From NCBI RefSeq assembly GCF_002101815.1, contig NZ_LQPM01000049.1, positions 1 to 64,000 of the forward strand: a stretch of DNA of 64,000 bases, given 5' to 3'. Numbering within the stretch: position 1 is the stretch's first letter; every line of letters begins with the position of its first letter. The position numbers and the translations under genes were made by a program. Under the pieces are notes generated by a model that had not been told where the DNA came from, ran no database searches, and was given only the letters and a program-made list of their open reading frames with translations. Positions 38,190 through 46,651 of this stretch are shown one piece after another. The DNA is from Mycobacterium paraense (GTDB lineage Bacteria > Actinomycetota > Actinomycetes > Mycobacteriales > Mycobacteriaceae).

Positions 38190-40400
38190 TTGCTCCACGC
38201 CGACCGCGTTAGCCCAGTCGACGGACCGCTGCGTCAGCGCTCAGTAGCCTCGGGCTTTCGTCCCGACATCGAAGGCCTGCGCGCCGTCGCGGTCGTGGCT
38301 GTCGTCCTCTTTCATGCCGGCCTGCCCGGCGTGGGTGGCGGGTACGTCGGCGTGGACGTGTTCTTCGTCATCTCGGGCTTCCTGATCACCGGGCTTCTCT
38401 GGCGCGAGGTGAGCTCCGCCGGCACGGTGAAGTTGAGCCGCTTCTACGGCGCACGGGCCCGCAGGCTGCTGCCGGCCTCGGCCGTGGTGGGCGTGATCAC
38501 CGCGATCGGCTCCGCCGCGCTGTTGCCGCCGCTGCAGGCGCGCGGCGTGCTCGAGGACGGCATCTACAGCGCGCTGTATGTCAGCAACAACCACTTCGCG
38601 CACGAGGGCTTGAGCTACTTCTCCCCGGCGCAACCGCCGTCGCCGTTTCAGCACTATTGGTCGCTCGGTGTAGAGGAGCAGTTCTACCTGGTGTGGCCGG
38701 CGTTGATCATCGGCACGACGTGGCTCATCCGGCTCGTGCGCCGGCGCAGCAAGGGCGGAGCCCCTTCCAAGCAAGCCCCGTATCTGGTGGTCCTCGCCCT
38801 GGTCGCGGCCGTCTCCTTCACGCTGTCGCTGGCCGCCACTTTCGTGGCGCCCTCGGTGGCGTTCTTCTCGCTGCCCACCCGGGCGTGGCAGCTGGCGGCG
38901 GGCGGCCTGGTAGCCCTCATGGCCGGCCAGTTGCGCCGCCTGCCGGCGCGCGCTGCCACCATCCTGGGGTGGGCGGGTCTGGCCGTGATCCTGCTGGCCT
39001 GCAGCCTGCTGGGCCCGGGCACCCTCTATCCCGGCACCGCGGCGCTGCTGCCGGTGCTGGGTGCGGTGCTGGTGATCGGCGCCGGCTGCGCCACTCCCGC
39101 CGGGGGATGCGGGCGCCTGCTGGCGACGACGCCGCTGCGCAGCATCGGACGGATTTCCTACTCGTTGTACCTGTGGCACTGGCCGGTGCTGCTGCTCGCG
39201 GCACCCCTGCTGGGACACCGGCTGGGGCTGGCCGAGAGGCTGGCGACGGTCCTCATCTCCGGCGGACTGGCCGTGCTCACGCTGCGTTTTATCGAGGATC
39301 CCTTCCGATTCGCCGCCCCGATACGCCGGTCCTCCCTCGCCAGCCTCGCGCTGGGCGCCGCCGCGACCGCGGTCGCGGTCTGCGTGGGCGTGGTGCTGGT
39401 GGACCGGGTGCCCAACCCGGTCGGTGGCGGCGCGCCGGCCGCGCGGTTGACCATCATCGCGTCGCCTCCCCCGGCGGCCGCGGGCATCGACGCCTACGAC
39501 GCGGCGGTGCGCGACACGTTTGCGCAGGCGCACGCCGCGGTGATGGCGGCCGCGAACCTCAAGGCCGTGCCGTCGAACCTCGAACCGCAGCTTGCCGACG
39601 CGGCGGCCGAATACCGAGCCGAGTTCTACAACGGCTGCCAGCGCAACCTGTTGGGCGTCGGACAACCCGGGTGCGTGATGGGAGACACCACGTCGACGAC
39701 GACCGTTGCCCTGCTGGGTGACTCGCATGCCACGATGTGGTCCCCGGCGTTCCAGCAGGTCGCCGAGCAGCGGCACTGGCGGCTGGAGACCCTGACCAAG
39801 GGGGCGTGCCCGCCGATGAGCTTGCCCGTCAACGGCTTCGTCGGGCGCATGGTCGACTACGTTCAACGCTGCGAGCAGTGGCGCGGCGCGATGATGGACC
39901 GGCTGCGCACCGAGCACCCCCGGCTGGTCGTGGTCAGCATGTCCCGCGGCTACGGCGGCCTGGACTACCTGCCCAAGCCGTACAACCGCGCATGGTCCGA
40001 CGGGCTGACCCGCCTGGTGCAGCAGCTGCGCGGGATGGGCACGCAGGTGCTGGTGCTGGGGCCGGTTCCGAATCCCTACGAGTCGGTGCCGATCTGCCTG
40101 TCCGACCACCTTACCGATGCGACGGCCTGCTCCTCGCCGCGGTCGAAGGCGCTGAACCGGGCCGGCATCGCGGACGAGTCCGCCGCCACCAAAGCCGGCG
40201 GCGGACACTACGAAAACCTTGCCGAGCTGTTCTGCACCGCCGACCGGTGCCCGGCCGTGGTGGGCAACACCATGGTGTACTTCGACGATCACCTGACGAG
40301 CCAGTACGCGCGGGAGCTCGCACCCGCGATGGGCGCGCTGGCCGACCGCACGCTCGCCAGCGCCCGGCCGCTGGCCGACCACACGCCGACCGGGGGTTGA
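38190..40400 (+). CDS. Membrane acyltransferase 1 (AT3 domain + SGNH domain)
   Basis: 736 residues, OafA-like. After a short cytosolic tail, FRPDIEGLRAVAVVAVVLFH (near residue 30) opens an acyltransferase-3 domain of about ten membrane helices, with the family features FVISGFLITGLLWRE and FQHYWSLGVEEQFYLVWP. From about residue 420 follows a periplasmic SGNH domain: the serine motif GDSHATMW near 515 and a C-terminal FDDHLT. Such proteins O-acylate sugars or lipids on the outer face of the membrane. This copy has DDH where its paralogues have a D-x-x-H motif. It uses a TTG start, placed by analogy with paralogues (shared xxSVSP/xxRVSP lead). Divergent from the TylF-type gene, with the promoter in the 224-base gap. 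Confidence 0.9.
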   Translation: MLHADRVSPVDGPLRQRSVASGFRPDIEGLRAVAVVAVVLFHAGLPGVGGGYVGVDVFFVISGFLITGLLWREVSSAGTVKLSRFYGARARRLLPASAVVGVITAIGSAALLPPLQARGVLEDGIYSALYVSNNHFAHEGLSYFSPAQPPSPFQHYWSLGVEEQFYLVWPALIIGTTWLIRLVRRRSKGGAPSKQAPYLVVLALVAAVSFTLSLAATFVAPSVAFFSLPTRAWQLAAGGLVALMAGQLRRLPARAATILGWAGLAVILLACSLLGPGTLYPGTAALLPVLGAVLVIGAGCATPAGGCGRLLATTPLRSIGRISYSLYLWHWPVLLLAAPLLGHRLGLAERLATVLISGGLAVLTLRFIEDPFRFAAPIRRSSLASLALGAAATAVAVCVGVVLVDRVPNPVGGGAPAARLTIIASPPPAAAGIDAYDAAVRDTFAQAHAAVMAAANLKAVPSNLEPQLADAAAEYRAEFYNGCQRNLLGVGQPGCVMGDTTSTTTVALLGDSHATMWSPAFQQVAEQRHWRLETLTKGACPPMSLPVNGFVGRMVDYVQRCEQWRGAMMDRLRTEHPRLVVVSMSRGYGGLDYLPKPYNRAWSDGLTRLVQQLRGMGTQVLVLGPVPNPYESVPICLSDHLTDATACSSPRSKALNRAGIADESAATKAGGGHYENLAELFCTADRCPAVVGNTMVYFDDHLTSQYARELAPAMGALADRTLASARPLADHTPTGG

Positions 40401-40528
40401 GCCAGTTGTCTTCCCGTCGATACGGCCGATCAGCAGGTGGGGTCTCGGTATGATCACCCGGACCGCACCCCTGGCAACGCGTGCCGGTCACCGAATTTCC
40501 GGCACCGAGTAACCGGAGGCGTCGTCCG

Positions 40529-41590
40529 TTGTCAACACGCGTTCTCATCACCGGCGGGGCGGGCTTCATCGGGTCTGCGCTCACGCGCCGTCTCCTCGAC
40601 GCCGGTTACGACGTCGCCGTCATGGACGTCTTGCACCCGCAGGTGCATGGCGACCGGGCGGCGATCGACCTGCCGCCGTCGGCGCGGTTCTTCACCGGCG
40701 ATGTCACCCACGCCCCCGACTGCGATGCCGTGCTCCGGCTGTTCCGTCCGTCCCAGATCGTCCATTTGGCGGCCGAGACGGGAACGGCGCAGTCGCTGTC
40801 CGAGGCGACGCGCCACGGTTCGGTGAACGTGGTGGGCACGACCCAGCTGCTGGACGCCTTGAGCCGCTCGGGACACACGCCCGACCAACTGGTGCTGGCG
40901 TCGTCACGGGCCGTCTACGGCGAGGGCGCCTGGCAATCCGGCTCCCAGATCTTCTACCCGCAGCCCAGAAGCCACGCCCAGCTGCTGGCCGGCATTTGGG
41001 ATCCCCAGGGGCCCACGGACGATCCGGTGGTCCCGCTGGCGAGTTCAGCGGCCCGAACGGAACCGCGGCCCACCAACATCTACGCCGCGACCAAACTCGC
41101 CCAGGAGCACATCCTGGCCGCCTGGACCGCCGCCCACGACACCAATCTGAGCATGCTGCGGCTGCAGAACGTCTACGGGCCGGGCCAGTCGCTGACCAAT
41201 TCGTACACCGGGATCGTCGCTCTATTTGCGCGATTAGCGCGCCAGGGGCAAGCGCTGGAGGTCTACGAGGACGGACGGATCCTGCGCGACTTCGTCTACA
41301 TCGACGACATCGTCGAGGCGCTGTTCGCCGCGATCGAGAAGCCGGCGAACGGGTCGCGCTGCCTCGACATCGGGTCGGGGATCCCGACCACCATCCACCA
41401 GCTGGCCGACCAGATCGCCGCCATCTGCGGCGCCCCGCAACCGAACGTCGTCGGGAAGTTCCGCGACGGTGACGTGCGCGCCGCACGGTGTGACATCGAC
41501 CCGGCGAAGAATGAGCTGGACTGGCGCCCCAAGTGGACCCTCGAGGACGGGCTGCCCGCGCTGCTCGACTGGATCGGCGAGCAGGCGTAA
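40529..41590 (+). CDS. NAD-dependent nucleotide-sugar epimerase/dehydratase (extended SDR)
   Basis: A Rossmann-fold sugar-nucleotide enzyme of about 353 residues. STRVLITGGAGFIGSAL is the cofactor loop, IVHLAAETGTAQS the second motif, and IYAATKLAQE supplies the YxxxK pair. RLQNVYGPGQ and LRDFVYIDDIVEAL follow the usual 4-epimerase/4,6-dehydratase pattern. It probably makes the activated sugar for the glycosyltransferases; the exact reaction cannot be told. GGAGG at 40515-40519 sits 9 bases before an in-frame TTG at 40529, which gives the canonical N-terminus, so I prefer it to the GTG at 40481. There is an insert of about 30 residues (WQSGSQIFYPQPRSHAQLLA) before the YxxxK region. Same strand as acyltransferase 1. 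Confidence 0.85.
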   Translation: MSTRVLITGGAGFIGSALTRRLLDAGYDVAVMDVLHPQVHGDRAAIDLPPSARFFTGDVTHAPDCDAVLRLFRPSQIVHLAAETGTAQSLSEATRHGSVNVVGTTQLLDALSRSGHTPDQLVLASSRAVYGEGAWQSGSQIFYPQPRSHAQLLAGIWDPQGPTDDPVVPLASSAARTEPRPTNIYAATKLAQEHILAAWTAAHDTNLSMLRLQNVYGPGQSLTNSYTGIVALFARLARQGQALEVYEDGRILRDFVYIDDIVEALFAAIEKPANGSRCLDIGSGIPTTIHQLADQIAAICGAPQPNVVGKFRDGDVRAARCDIDPAKNELDWRPKWTLEDGLPALLDWIGEQA

Positions 41591-41698
41591 GTACCCACTT
41601 GAAAGTGTCGACATCGCCGACCGGCTAGAACGCTTGCGGTGCGCGCAATCCCCAACCAGGTCGGCGGTCGTGCGCCCGACAAATTCCTGATCTGGGCG

Positions 41699-42433
41699 TC
41701 AGATCCGGGCTCGTGTGGCCTTGAGGAGGTCGCGCCAGGGGTCCAATTTGCGTTGCCATGAGCGGGCTGTGGCGATGGCGAATACGGTTGTTGCCGCACA
41801 CATGGCGAGTCGGCCCCAGTCGTACCAGGCGGTGAGGTGCAGCCATGGGAGTGCCCAACCGACCATGCCGCCGGCGCCGAAGCCGACTCCGATCAGCCAT
41901 GCCCGGGCCACCGGGCGCGAGCGGGGGTCTCGTCGCAGCCTGAGCGCGACCCAGGCGTTGAGGGCTCCTAAGTAGAGCAGCAGCAACCAAACGACCGCGA
42001 AGTACGCCTCGATCCAGTGGTGGTCGTGCGGGATCTGGAACATGTCGGGCGTGGGGTCATGGGAAGCGCTCGTACGGGTGAACAGCGCGACCATGGCGCC
42101 GACGGCCAGGGTGAAAGGCCAGTGCAAGAGGGGGATGATCCGGTCGCGCATCGACGGCATGCGCATCAGACCGGCAAGCGTGCTCGACGCCAGCGCCGCG
42201 GGCGCCATGATGTGACCGAGTAGGTCATCCACGTGGTAGCGACCGGTGACCAGGAACAGTGCTCGGCCAATCACAGGATCGGCGGCTGGGGCAATGAGCA
42301 CTAACGAGATTGCGAGCATCAGGCTCGCACCGGTTGTCGGCGCTTCCCACTGCATACGCCAGGTGCCGCGGCGCACCCATTGTGCCCAGCCGACGACACC
42401 CAAGGCGACGAGGTAGAAAGCGAGAGCGATCAT
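41699..42433 (-). CDS. Polytopic membrane protein paired with an HTH regulator
   Basis: 244 residues with six or seven predicted membrane spans: MIALAFYLVALGVVGW, SLMLAISLVLIAPAAD, LHWPFTLAVGAMVALF, FAVVWLLLLYLGALNAWVAL and two near the C-terminus. The loop TPDMFQIPHDHHWIEAYF is rich in His and Asp and could hold a metal, but this is speculation. Its ATG overlaps the stop of the HTH gene (ATGA), so the two are one operon. I recognise no family. It has no evident link to lipid synthesis and together with the HTH gene looks like an inserted module. Confidence 0.75.
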   Translation of the reverse strand: MIALAFYLVALGVVGWAQWVRRGTWRMQWEAPTTGASLMLAISLVLIAPAADPVIGRALFLVTGRYHVDDLLGHIMAPAALASSTLAGLMRMPSMRDRIIPLLHWPFTLAVGAMVALFTRTSASHDPTPDMFQIPHDHHWIEAYFAVVWLLLLYLGALNAWVALRLRRDPRSRPVARAWLIGVGFGAGGMVGWALPWLHLTAWYDWGRLAMCAATTVFAIATARSWQRKLDPWRDLLKATRARI

Positions 42434-42771
42434 AAGCCCGGCGCATCTAGGTCGATGCTGGCCCCGCGTCTGGTCTGGGTCTTTTCCTTCGTCCCCACGA
42501 GAGGCCTGGACGAGATCTCCTCGACATACTCGACCGCCGAGCCCGCGGCGATCAGGCCGTAACGAACGAGCAGATCAACCTCGTTAAGGCCCAGGTTACG
42601 TGCGGCCCTGATCAGATTGTCCGCGCAGATCAACCTGGCGTCCTGGCGCTGCTCGTAATAGGTCGTGCGACTCATCTCCAGGGCCTCGCAAAGCTCCTTC
42701 GTGGAGAGCCGCCTACCGACCAGGTACGACAGCACGGTGTCGAGTTGCTTCGGGCCGTCACGGGTCGCCAT
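42430..42771 (-). CDS. Small helix-turn-helix regulator
   Basis: 113 residues from the ATG at 42771 (MATRDGPKQLDTVLSYLVGR). Residues about 22-43, LSTKELCEALEMSRTTYYEQ, form a helix-turn-helix; DNLIRAARNLGLNEVDLLVR is a second helical segment. The tail after residue 90 is polar. Three TCCGG-N4-CCGGA sites lie 35 to 150 bases upstream, consistent with autorepression. The longer frame to 42834 would run over the first of these sites, so the shorter start is preferred. It is coupled to the membrane protein gene by an ATGA overlap. Confidence 0.7.
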   Translation of the reverse strand: MATRDGPKQLDTVLSYLVGRRLSTKELCEALEMSRTTYYEQRQDARLICADNLIRAARNLGLNEVDLLVRYGLIAAGSAVEYVEEISSRPLVGTKEKTQTRRGASIDLDAPGL

Positions 42772-42805
42772 GGCCCGATGGTACGTCCACCGGGCGGACA
42801 TCTGG

Positions 42806-42819
42806 TCCGGTTTTCCGGA
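42806..42819. promoter_or_regulatory. Operator-like site 1, TCCGG-N4-CCGGA
   Basis: TCCGGTTTTCCGGA, a perfect dyad, 35 bases upstream of the HTH gene start. Two related sites follow at 42851 and 42905. Confidence 0.6.
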
Positions 42820-42850
42820 TTCAGTCCAGTCCACGATTTCGAACTGATTG

Positions 42851-42864
42851 TCCGGAAAACCGGA
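42851..42864. promoter_or_regulatory. Operator-like site 2
   Basis: TCCGGAAAACCGGA, the same dyad with the spacer inverted, 45 bases from site 1. It is followed by a T6 run and an AT-rich stretch. Confidence 0.6.
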
Positions 42865-42881
42865 TTTTTTGATGCTACGGT

Positions 42882-42897
42882 CCCCGACATGTCGGGG
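42882..42897. promoter_or_regulatory. 16-bp perfect palindrome
   Basis: CCCCGACATGTCGGGG is fully self-complementary and lies between operator-like sites 2 and 3. It could bind another dimeric regulator. Confidence 0.55.
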
Positions 42898-42904
42898 TCA
42901 ATGA

Positions 42905-42918
42905 GCCGGAAATCCGGA
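42905..42918. promoter_or_regulatory. Operator-like site 3 (one mismatch)
   Basis: GCCGGAAATCCGGA keeps the dyad except for its first base. It lies 54 bases from site 2, on the sulfotransferase 2 side of the gap, so the regulator might also act on that gene. Confidence 0.5.
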
Positions 42919-43226
42919 CAAGTCGCACGTACGGCGACCAGGTCAGGTTCGCGTGGGAGGTCAAGGCTACAAATGCATTTGAACGTGAACACGGCGCCGG
43001 CGCGTCGTCGGCACGGCGGGGCCCCCGCCATAAGCGTGCCAGGGCGCCAAGGCCGGTGCGCCCTACTCCTCATGGCCCCATCCGGTGACGCTTCTGCGCG
43101 TCTCTACCCCCGTGGCCCGCTTGCCCCTTCCCGGGGTACCGCCGAGCGGTTCCCACATAGGGGGTGGCGCCGCCAATTGGCGCCGGCTGCGCCAGGCGGA
43201 CTGAACGATGCGAAGGGAAAACGCAG
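42919..43226. other. Leader region of sulfotransferase 2, no gene seen
   Basis: Longer frames in this stretch do not resemble proteins. AAATGCATTT at 42971-42980 is a small palindrome. GAAGGG at 43213-43218 is the probable ribosome site for the ATG at 43227. Confidence 0.5.
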
Positions 43227-44189
43227 ATGCCCATAAAGCAGGAGCTCGTCGATCCGCTTAAAGGCAGAAGGCGGATTCTCGTTACCGGTGCGCCCCGAAC
43301 GGGCACGACCTGGGTCGGCCGAATGATTGCCCTTGCACCCGATATGGGTTACATCCACGAGCCGTTCACTCCAGAAAACGGCGACTTGTGCGGCTTCGCC
43401 GATCCTCTCAAAGTAAAGTTTCAGTACATAACGGACAAGAATTCTGGCAGGTTCGAGAAATACCTCGAGGATCTGCTTGAATTTAAATACCCGGTGAGAA
43501 CAAATCTTGTTCACTCCAAAAGTGCACGAGAAGCGGCGCGCGTTTTGTTGGCTTTCGCAAATCTTTCCACACACCGGTTGCGAAAACACACGGCCGTCAT
43601 GAAAGATCCGCTCGCAGTGTTTTCCGCCCCCTGGCTGGCCCACCACTTCGATATGAATGTCGTGGTGATGATCAGGCACCCTGTCGCGTTCTGCTCTAGC
43701 CTCAAAGTATTGAACTGGAAGTTCGACTTCAACAACTTCGTGAGGCAACCAGAGCTTATGCGAGAAACTCGATTGCGGGATTTCGCATCGGATATCCGCT
43801 ATTATGCCGAGAACGAACAAGATATCATCCTTCAAGGCGCCCTTTTATGGAACTGCATCTACACGGTGATAAATCAGTACCGCATGCGCTATCCAGGGTG
43901 GCTCTTCCTTAAACACGAAGAATTATCTATGGATCCCGTGGAAAGTTTTCGAAAAGTCTACGCCGAGCTGGGACTCGAATTCCTACCGAACGTCCGAACC
44001 GCAATTGAGGAGGGCTCGGGCGAGCAGAACCCATCCCAGCCGGTGACCGGGGATGAATTTAGCCTTAAACGCAACAGCAAAGCGAACATATTAAACTGGA
44101 AGACTCGACTCAGCGACCGCGAAATTCTCACCATCAAAGAACGGACAAGTGACGTGTCGAGGTTGTTCTACTCAGATCTCGGCTGGTGA
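43227..44189 (+). CDS. PAPS-dependent sulfotransferase 2
   Basis: 320 residues and a close paralogue of sulfotransferase 1 over the full length. It has VTGAPRTGTTWVGRM for the PAPS 5' loop, VVVMIRHPVAFCSSLKVLNW for the 3' region, and the same HEPFTPENGDLCGF and SRLFYSDLGW ends. The ATG at 43227 aligns exactly with the chosen GTG of the paralogue; the longer upstream frame is not conserved. It probably sulfates another hydroxyl of the same product. GC content is very low for the window: 56 of 120 bases (47%) in 43441-43560, with AT-ending codons, which points to transfer from a lower-GC source or recent acquisition. It stands on plus between the HTH module and acyltransferase 2. Confidence 0.9.
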   Translation: MPIKQELVDPLKGRRRILVTGAPRTGTTWVGRMIALAPDMGYIHEPFTPENGDLCGFADPLKVKFQYITDKNSGRFEKYLEDLLEFKYPVRTNLVHSKSAREAARVLLAFANLSTHRLRKHTAVMKDPLAVFSAPWLAHHFDMNVVVMIRHPVAFCSSLKVLNWKFDFNNFVRQPELMRETRLRDFASDIRYYAENEQDIILQGALLWNCIYTVINQYRMRYPGWLFLKHEELSMDPVESFRKVYAELGLEFLPNVRTAIEEGSGEQNPSQPVTGDEFSLKRNSKANILNWKTRLSDREILTIKERTSDVSRLFYSDLGW

Positions 44190-44400
44190 GAGTCACCTCA
44201 GCTCCCTGTTCTGCACCATCGACCGCAGCCCGGCCATTGTCGGGAAAACCCCTCCTAGCTGGATGCACCGAATGGGGACGCTGCTTGCCGCGGGAGGCCG
44301 GGACTGTCCGGCCCGCTTCGAAAATTCACACCGCCGGCAGCGGTCATCGCACACTTATCGGCACCGCGGTTTCGAATAGTGCCCAAGTCGGGCGGGCGTG

Positions 44401-44420
44401 TTGAACGCGTGTGTGATAAT
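44401..44420 (+). promoter_or_regulatory. Acyltransferase promoter element, copy 2
   Basis: TTGAACGCGTGTGTGATAAT, ending 36 bases before the GTG start of acyltransferase 2. TGTGATAAT is a good extended -10. The 36-base distance is identical at copy 3. Confidence 0.65.
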
Positions 44421-44456
44421 TCCTCGGTTCGAAGAACGAGTCCTCGTTCCAGGTAG

Positions 44457-46646
44457 GTGACCTTGCGCCAGTCCGACAGCGTTCGCCCTGCCGAAGAAAC
44501 GCGGGCCCGGCGCCCGGCGCAGTCGCGGTTCCGCCCCGACATCGAGGGCTTGCGCGCGGTCGCGGTGCTGGCGGTGGTGCTCTTTCACGCCGACGTGCCC
44601 GGGATGGACGGCGGGTTCGTCGGAGTCGACGTATTTTTCGTCATCTCCGGCTTCCTGATCACCGGGCTGCTGTGGCGGGAGGTGAGCAGCGCCGGCACCG
44701 TCCGGCTGGGCAACTTCTACGGGGCCCGGGCCCGCCGACTCCTCCCAGCATCGGCCACCGTCGGCGTCATCACCCTGATCGGCTCGGCCATCCTGCTCCC
44801 CCCGCTGCAGGCCCGCAGCGTCATCTTCGACGGCATCGCCAGCGCCCTGTACGTCAGCAACTATTGGTTCATTCAGCAAGGCGTCGACTACTTCGGCGGC
44901 ATGATGCCGCCGTCGCCGTTCCAGCACTACTGGTCGCTCGGTGTGGAGGAACAGTTCTACCTGATCTGGCCGCCGCTCATCATCGGGACGGCGTGGCTCG
45001 TGCGGCGTGCACGCCGGCGCGCCCAGCCCGCGACCGGCTCCTCGCAACGCCCCTATCTCGTCGTGCTGGCGCTGGTCGCGGCCGCGTCATTCGCGCTGTC
45101 GTTCGAGGTCACCCAGGTGGCACCGCCGATCGCGTTCTTTTCGCTGCCCACCCGGGCCTGGCAATTGGCCGCCGGGGGGCTGGTCGCCCTGACGGCCGGG
45201 CAGTGGCAGCGGCTGCCGGCACGAGCCGCCGCGCTGACCGGCTGGGCCGGGTTGGTGGCGATCCTTGTTGCGAGCAACCAGCTCAGTCCGGCCACCCTGT
45301 ATCCGGGTAGCGCCGCGCTGTTGCCGACGGTCGGCGCGATGTTGGTGATCGGCGCCGGCTGTGCGACACCGTCGCAGGGGTGCGGCCGAGTGTTGGGCTT
45401 GGCGCCGATGCGCGCGATCGGCCGGATCTCCTATTCGTGGTATCTGTGGCACTGGCCGGTGCTGCTGCTCGCACCGGCGCTATTGGGTCACCCGTTGGGG
45501 CTGGTCGCCCGGCTGACGGCGGCGATCATCTCCGGAGCGCTGGCCGTGCTGACGCTGCGGTTCATCGAGAATCCGCTGCGGTTCGCCGATCCCGTGCGCC
45601 GCTCGGCGCGGGTCAGTCTCGCCCTCGGTGGGGCCGCCACCGCGGTAGCGGTCTGTGTGGGCGTGGCGCTGTTGGCGTGGGTGCCCACCCCGGTCGGCCA
45701 CGGCGGACCGGCCGCCCCACTCAGCATCAGCGCGGCGCCTGCGCCCGCGGGCTCCGGCATCGCGGCCTACGACGCAGCGGTACAGCAGGCGTTCGCGCAG
45801 GCGCACGCCGCGGTGGCGGCATCGGCCGACCTCAAAGCCGTACCGTCGAACCTCGAACCCTCCCTGGCCGACGCCGCGGCCCAACACGGGGTCCTGTTCC
45901 GTGACGGCTGCATGCGCAATTTCTTCCAAGACGGACAGCCCGAGTGCGCCGCGGGCGACACCGCCTCGACCACGACGGTCGCCCTCGTCGGCGACTCCAC
46001 CGCCGCGATGTGGAACCCGGCCCTACGGCAGATCGCCACCCAGCGGCACTGGCGGCTGGAGATGCTCTCCAAGGCGGGTTGCCCGCTGCTGGACCTGCGC
46101 ATCGTCAGCCCCACCCTGCACCGGGACTACACGGAGTGCACGCGGTGGCGCGGGCAGATCGTCGACCGGTTGGGCAGCGAACACCCGCGGCTGATCCTGC
46201 TCGACGTAATGCGCCGATACGGTGCCCGCTACGGATTGCCGTCGGGTTTCACGTCCTACGACTCGGCGTGGAACAACAGTCTTTTCCGGCTGGTGCGGGA
46301 GCTGCGCGGCACCGGCGCCCAGGTGCTGGTGCTCGGGCCCATCCCGGACCCACAGTCATACGTACCGATCTGCCTGTCCGGCCACCTCGATGACGCCACG
46401 GCCTGCTCGCCGACCCGATCGACCGCGGTGAACGAACCCGGCATCGCCGCCGAATCCGCCGCCACCGCGGCCGGCGGCGGGCAATACGCCGACCTCACCG
46501 ACCTGTTCTGCACCGCCAACCGCTGCCCGGTGATCGTCGGCAACACCCTGGTCTATCTCGACCAGAGCCACCTGACCTTCGAATACTCCCGGCTGTTGGC
46601 GCCGGCGATCGCGGCGCTCGCGGACCGCACCCTCGCCCACAATTGA
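44457..46646 (+). CDS. Membrane acyltransferase 2 (AT3 + SGNH)
   Basis: 729 residues, the same two-domain layout as acyltransferase 1. FRPDIEGLRAVAVLAVVLFH starts the ten-helix AT3 domain, FQHYWSLGVEEQFYLIWPPL is conserved, and the SGNH part has GDSTAAMWNPAL and a terminal LDQSHLTFEYS with a D-x-x-H pair. The residue after the catalytic GDS is Thr, where paralogues 1 and 3 have His. The GTG start fits the shared lead (TLRQSDSVRP; copy 4 has TSQQSDSVSP). The stop is 5 bases from the converging glycosyltransferase 3 stop. Inferred role: O-acylation of a sugar or lipid hydroxyl of the product at the outer membrane face. Confidence 0.9.
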   Translation: MTLRQSDSVRPAEETRARRPAQSRFRPDIEGLRAVAVLAVVLFHADVPGMDGGFVGVDVFFVISGFLITGLLWREVSSAGTVRLGNFYGARARRLLPASATVGVITLIGSAILLPPLQARSVIFDGIASALYVSNYWFIQQGVDYFGGMMPPSPFQHYWSLGVEEQFYLIWPPLIIGTAWLVRRARRRAQPATGSSQRPYLVVLALVAAASFALSFEVTQVAPPIAFFSLPTRAWQLAAGGLVALTAGQWQRLPARAAALTGWAGLVAILVASNQLSPATLYPGSAALLPTVGAMLVIGAGCATPSQGCGRVLGLAPMRAIGRISYSWYLWHWPVLLLAPALLGHPLGLVARLTAAIISGALAVLTLRFIENPLRFADPVRRSARVSLALGGAATAVAVCVGVALLAWVPTPVGHGGPAAPLSISAAPAPAGSGIAAYDAAVQQAFAQAHAAVAASADLKAVPSNLEPSLADAAAQHGVLFRDGCMRNFFQDGQPECAAGDTASTTTVALVGDSTAAMWNPALRQIATQRHWRLEMLSKAGCPLLDLRIVSPTLHRDYTECTRWRGQIVDRLGSEHPRLILLDVMRRYGARYGLPSGFTSYDSAWNNSLFRLVRELRGTGAQVLVLGPIPDPQSYVPICLSGHLDDATACSPTRSTAVNEPGIAAESAATAAGGGQYADLTDLFCTANRCPVIVGNTLVYLDQSHLTFEYSRLLAPAIAALADRTLAHN

Positions 46647-46651
46647 GGCGA

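Noticed and set aside
38241..40457. 738-residue minus-strand frame
   Set aside because: It lies opposite acyltransferase 1, whose strand has clear AT3 and SGNH motifs; the minus frame has none.
42430..44189. Insertion sequence or phage remnant around the HTH module and sulfotransferase 2
   Set aside because: The low GC and odd neighbours suggest transfer, but I found no transposase, integrase, terminal inverted repeats or target duplication.
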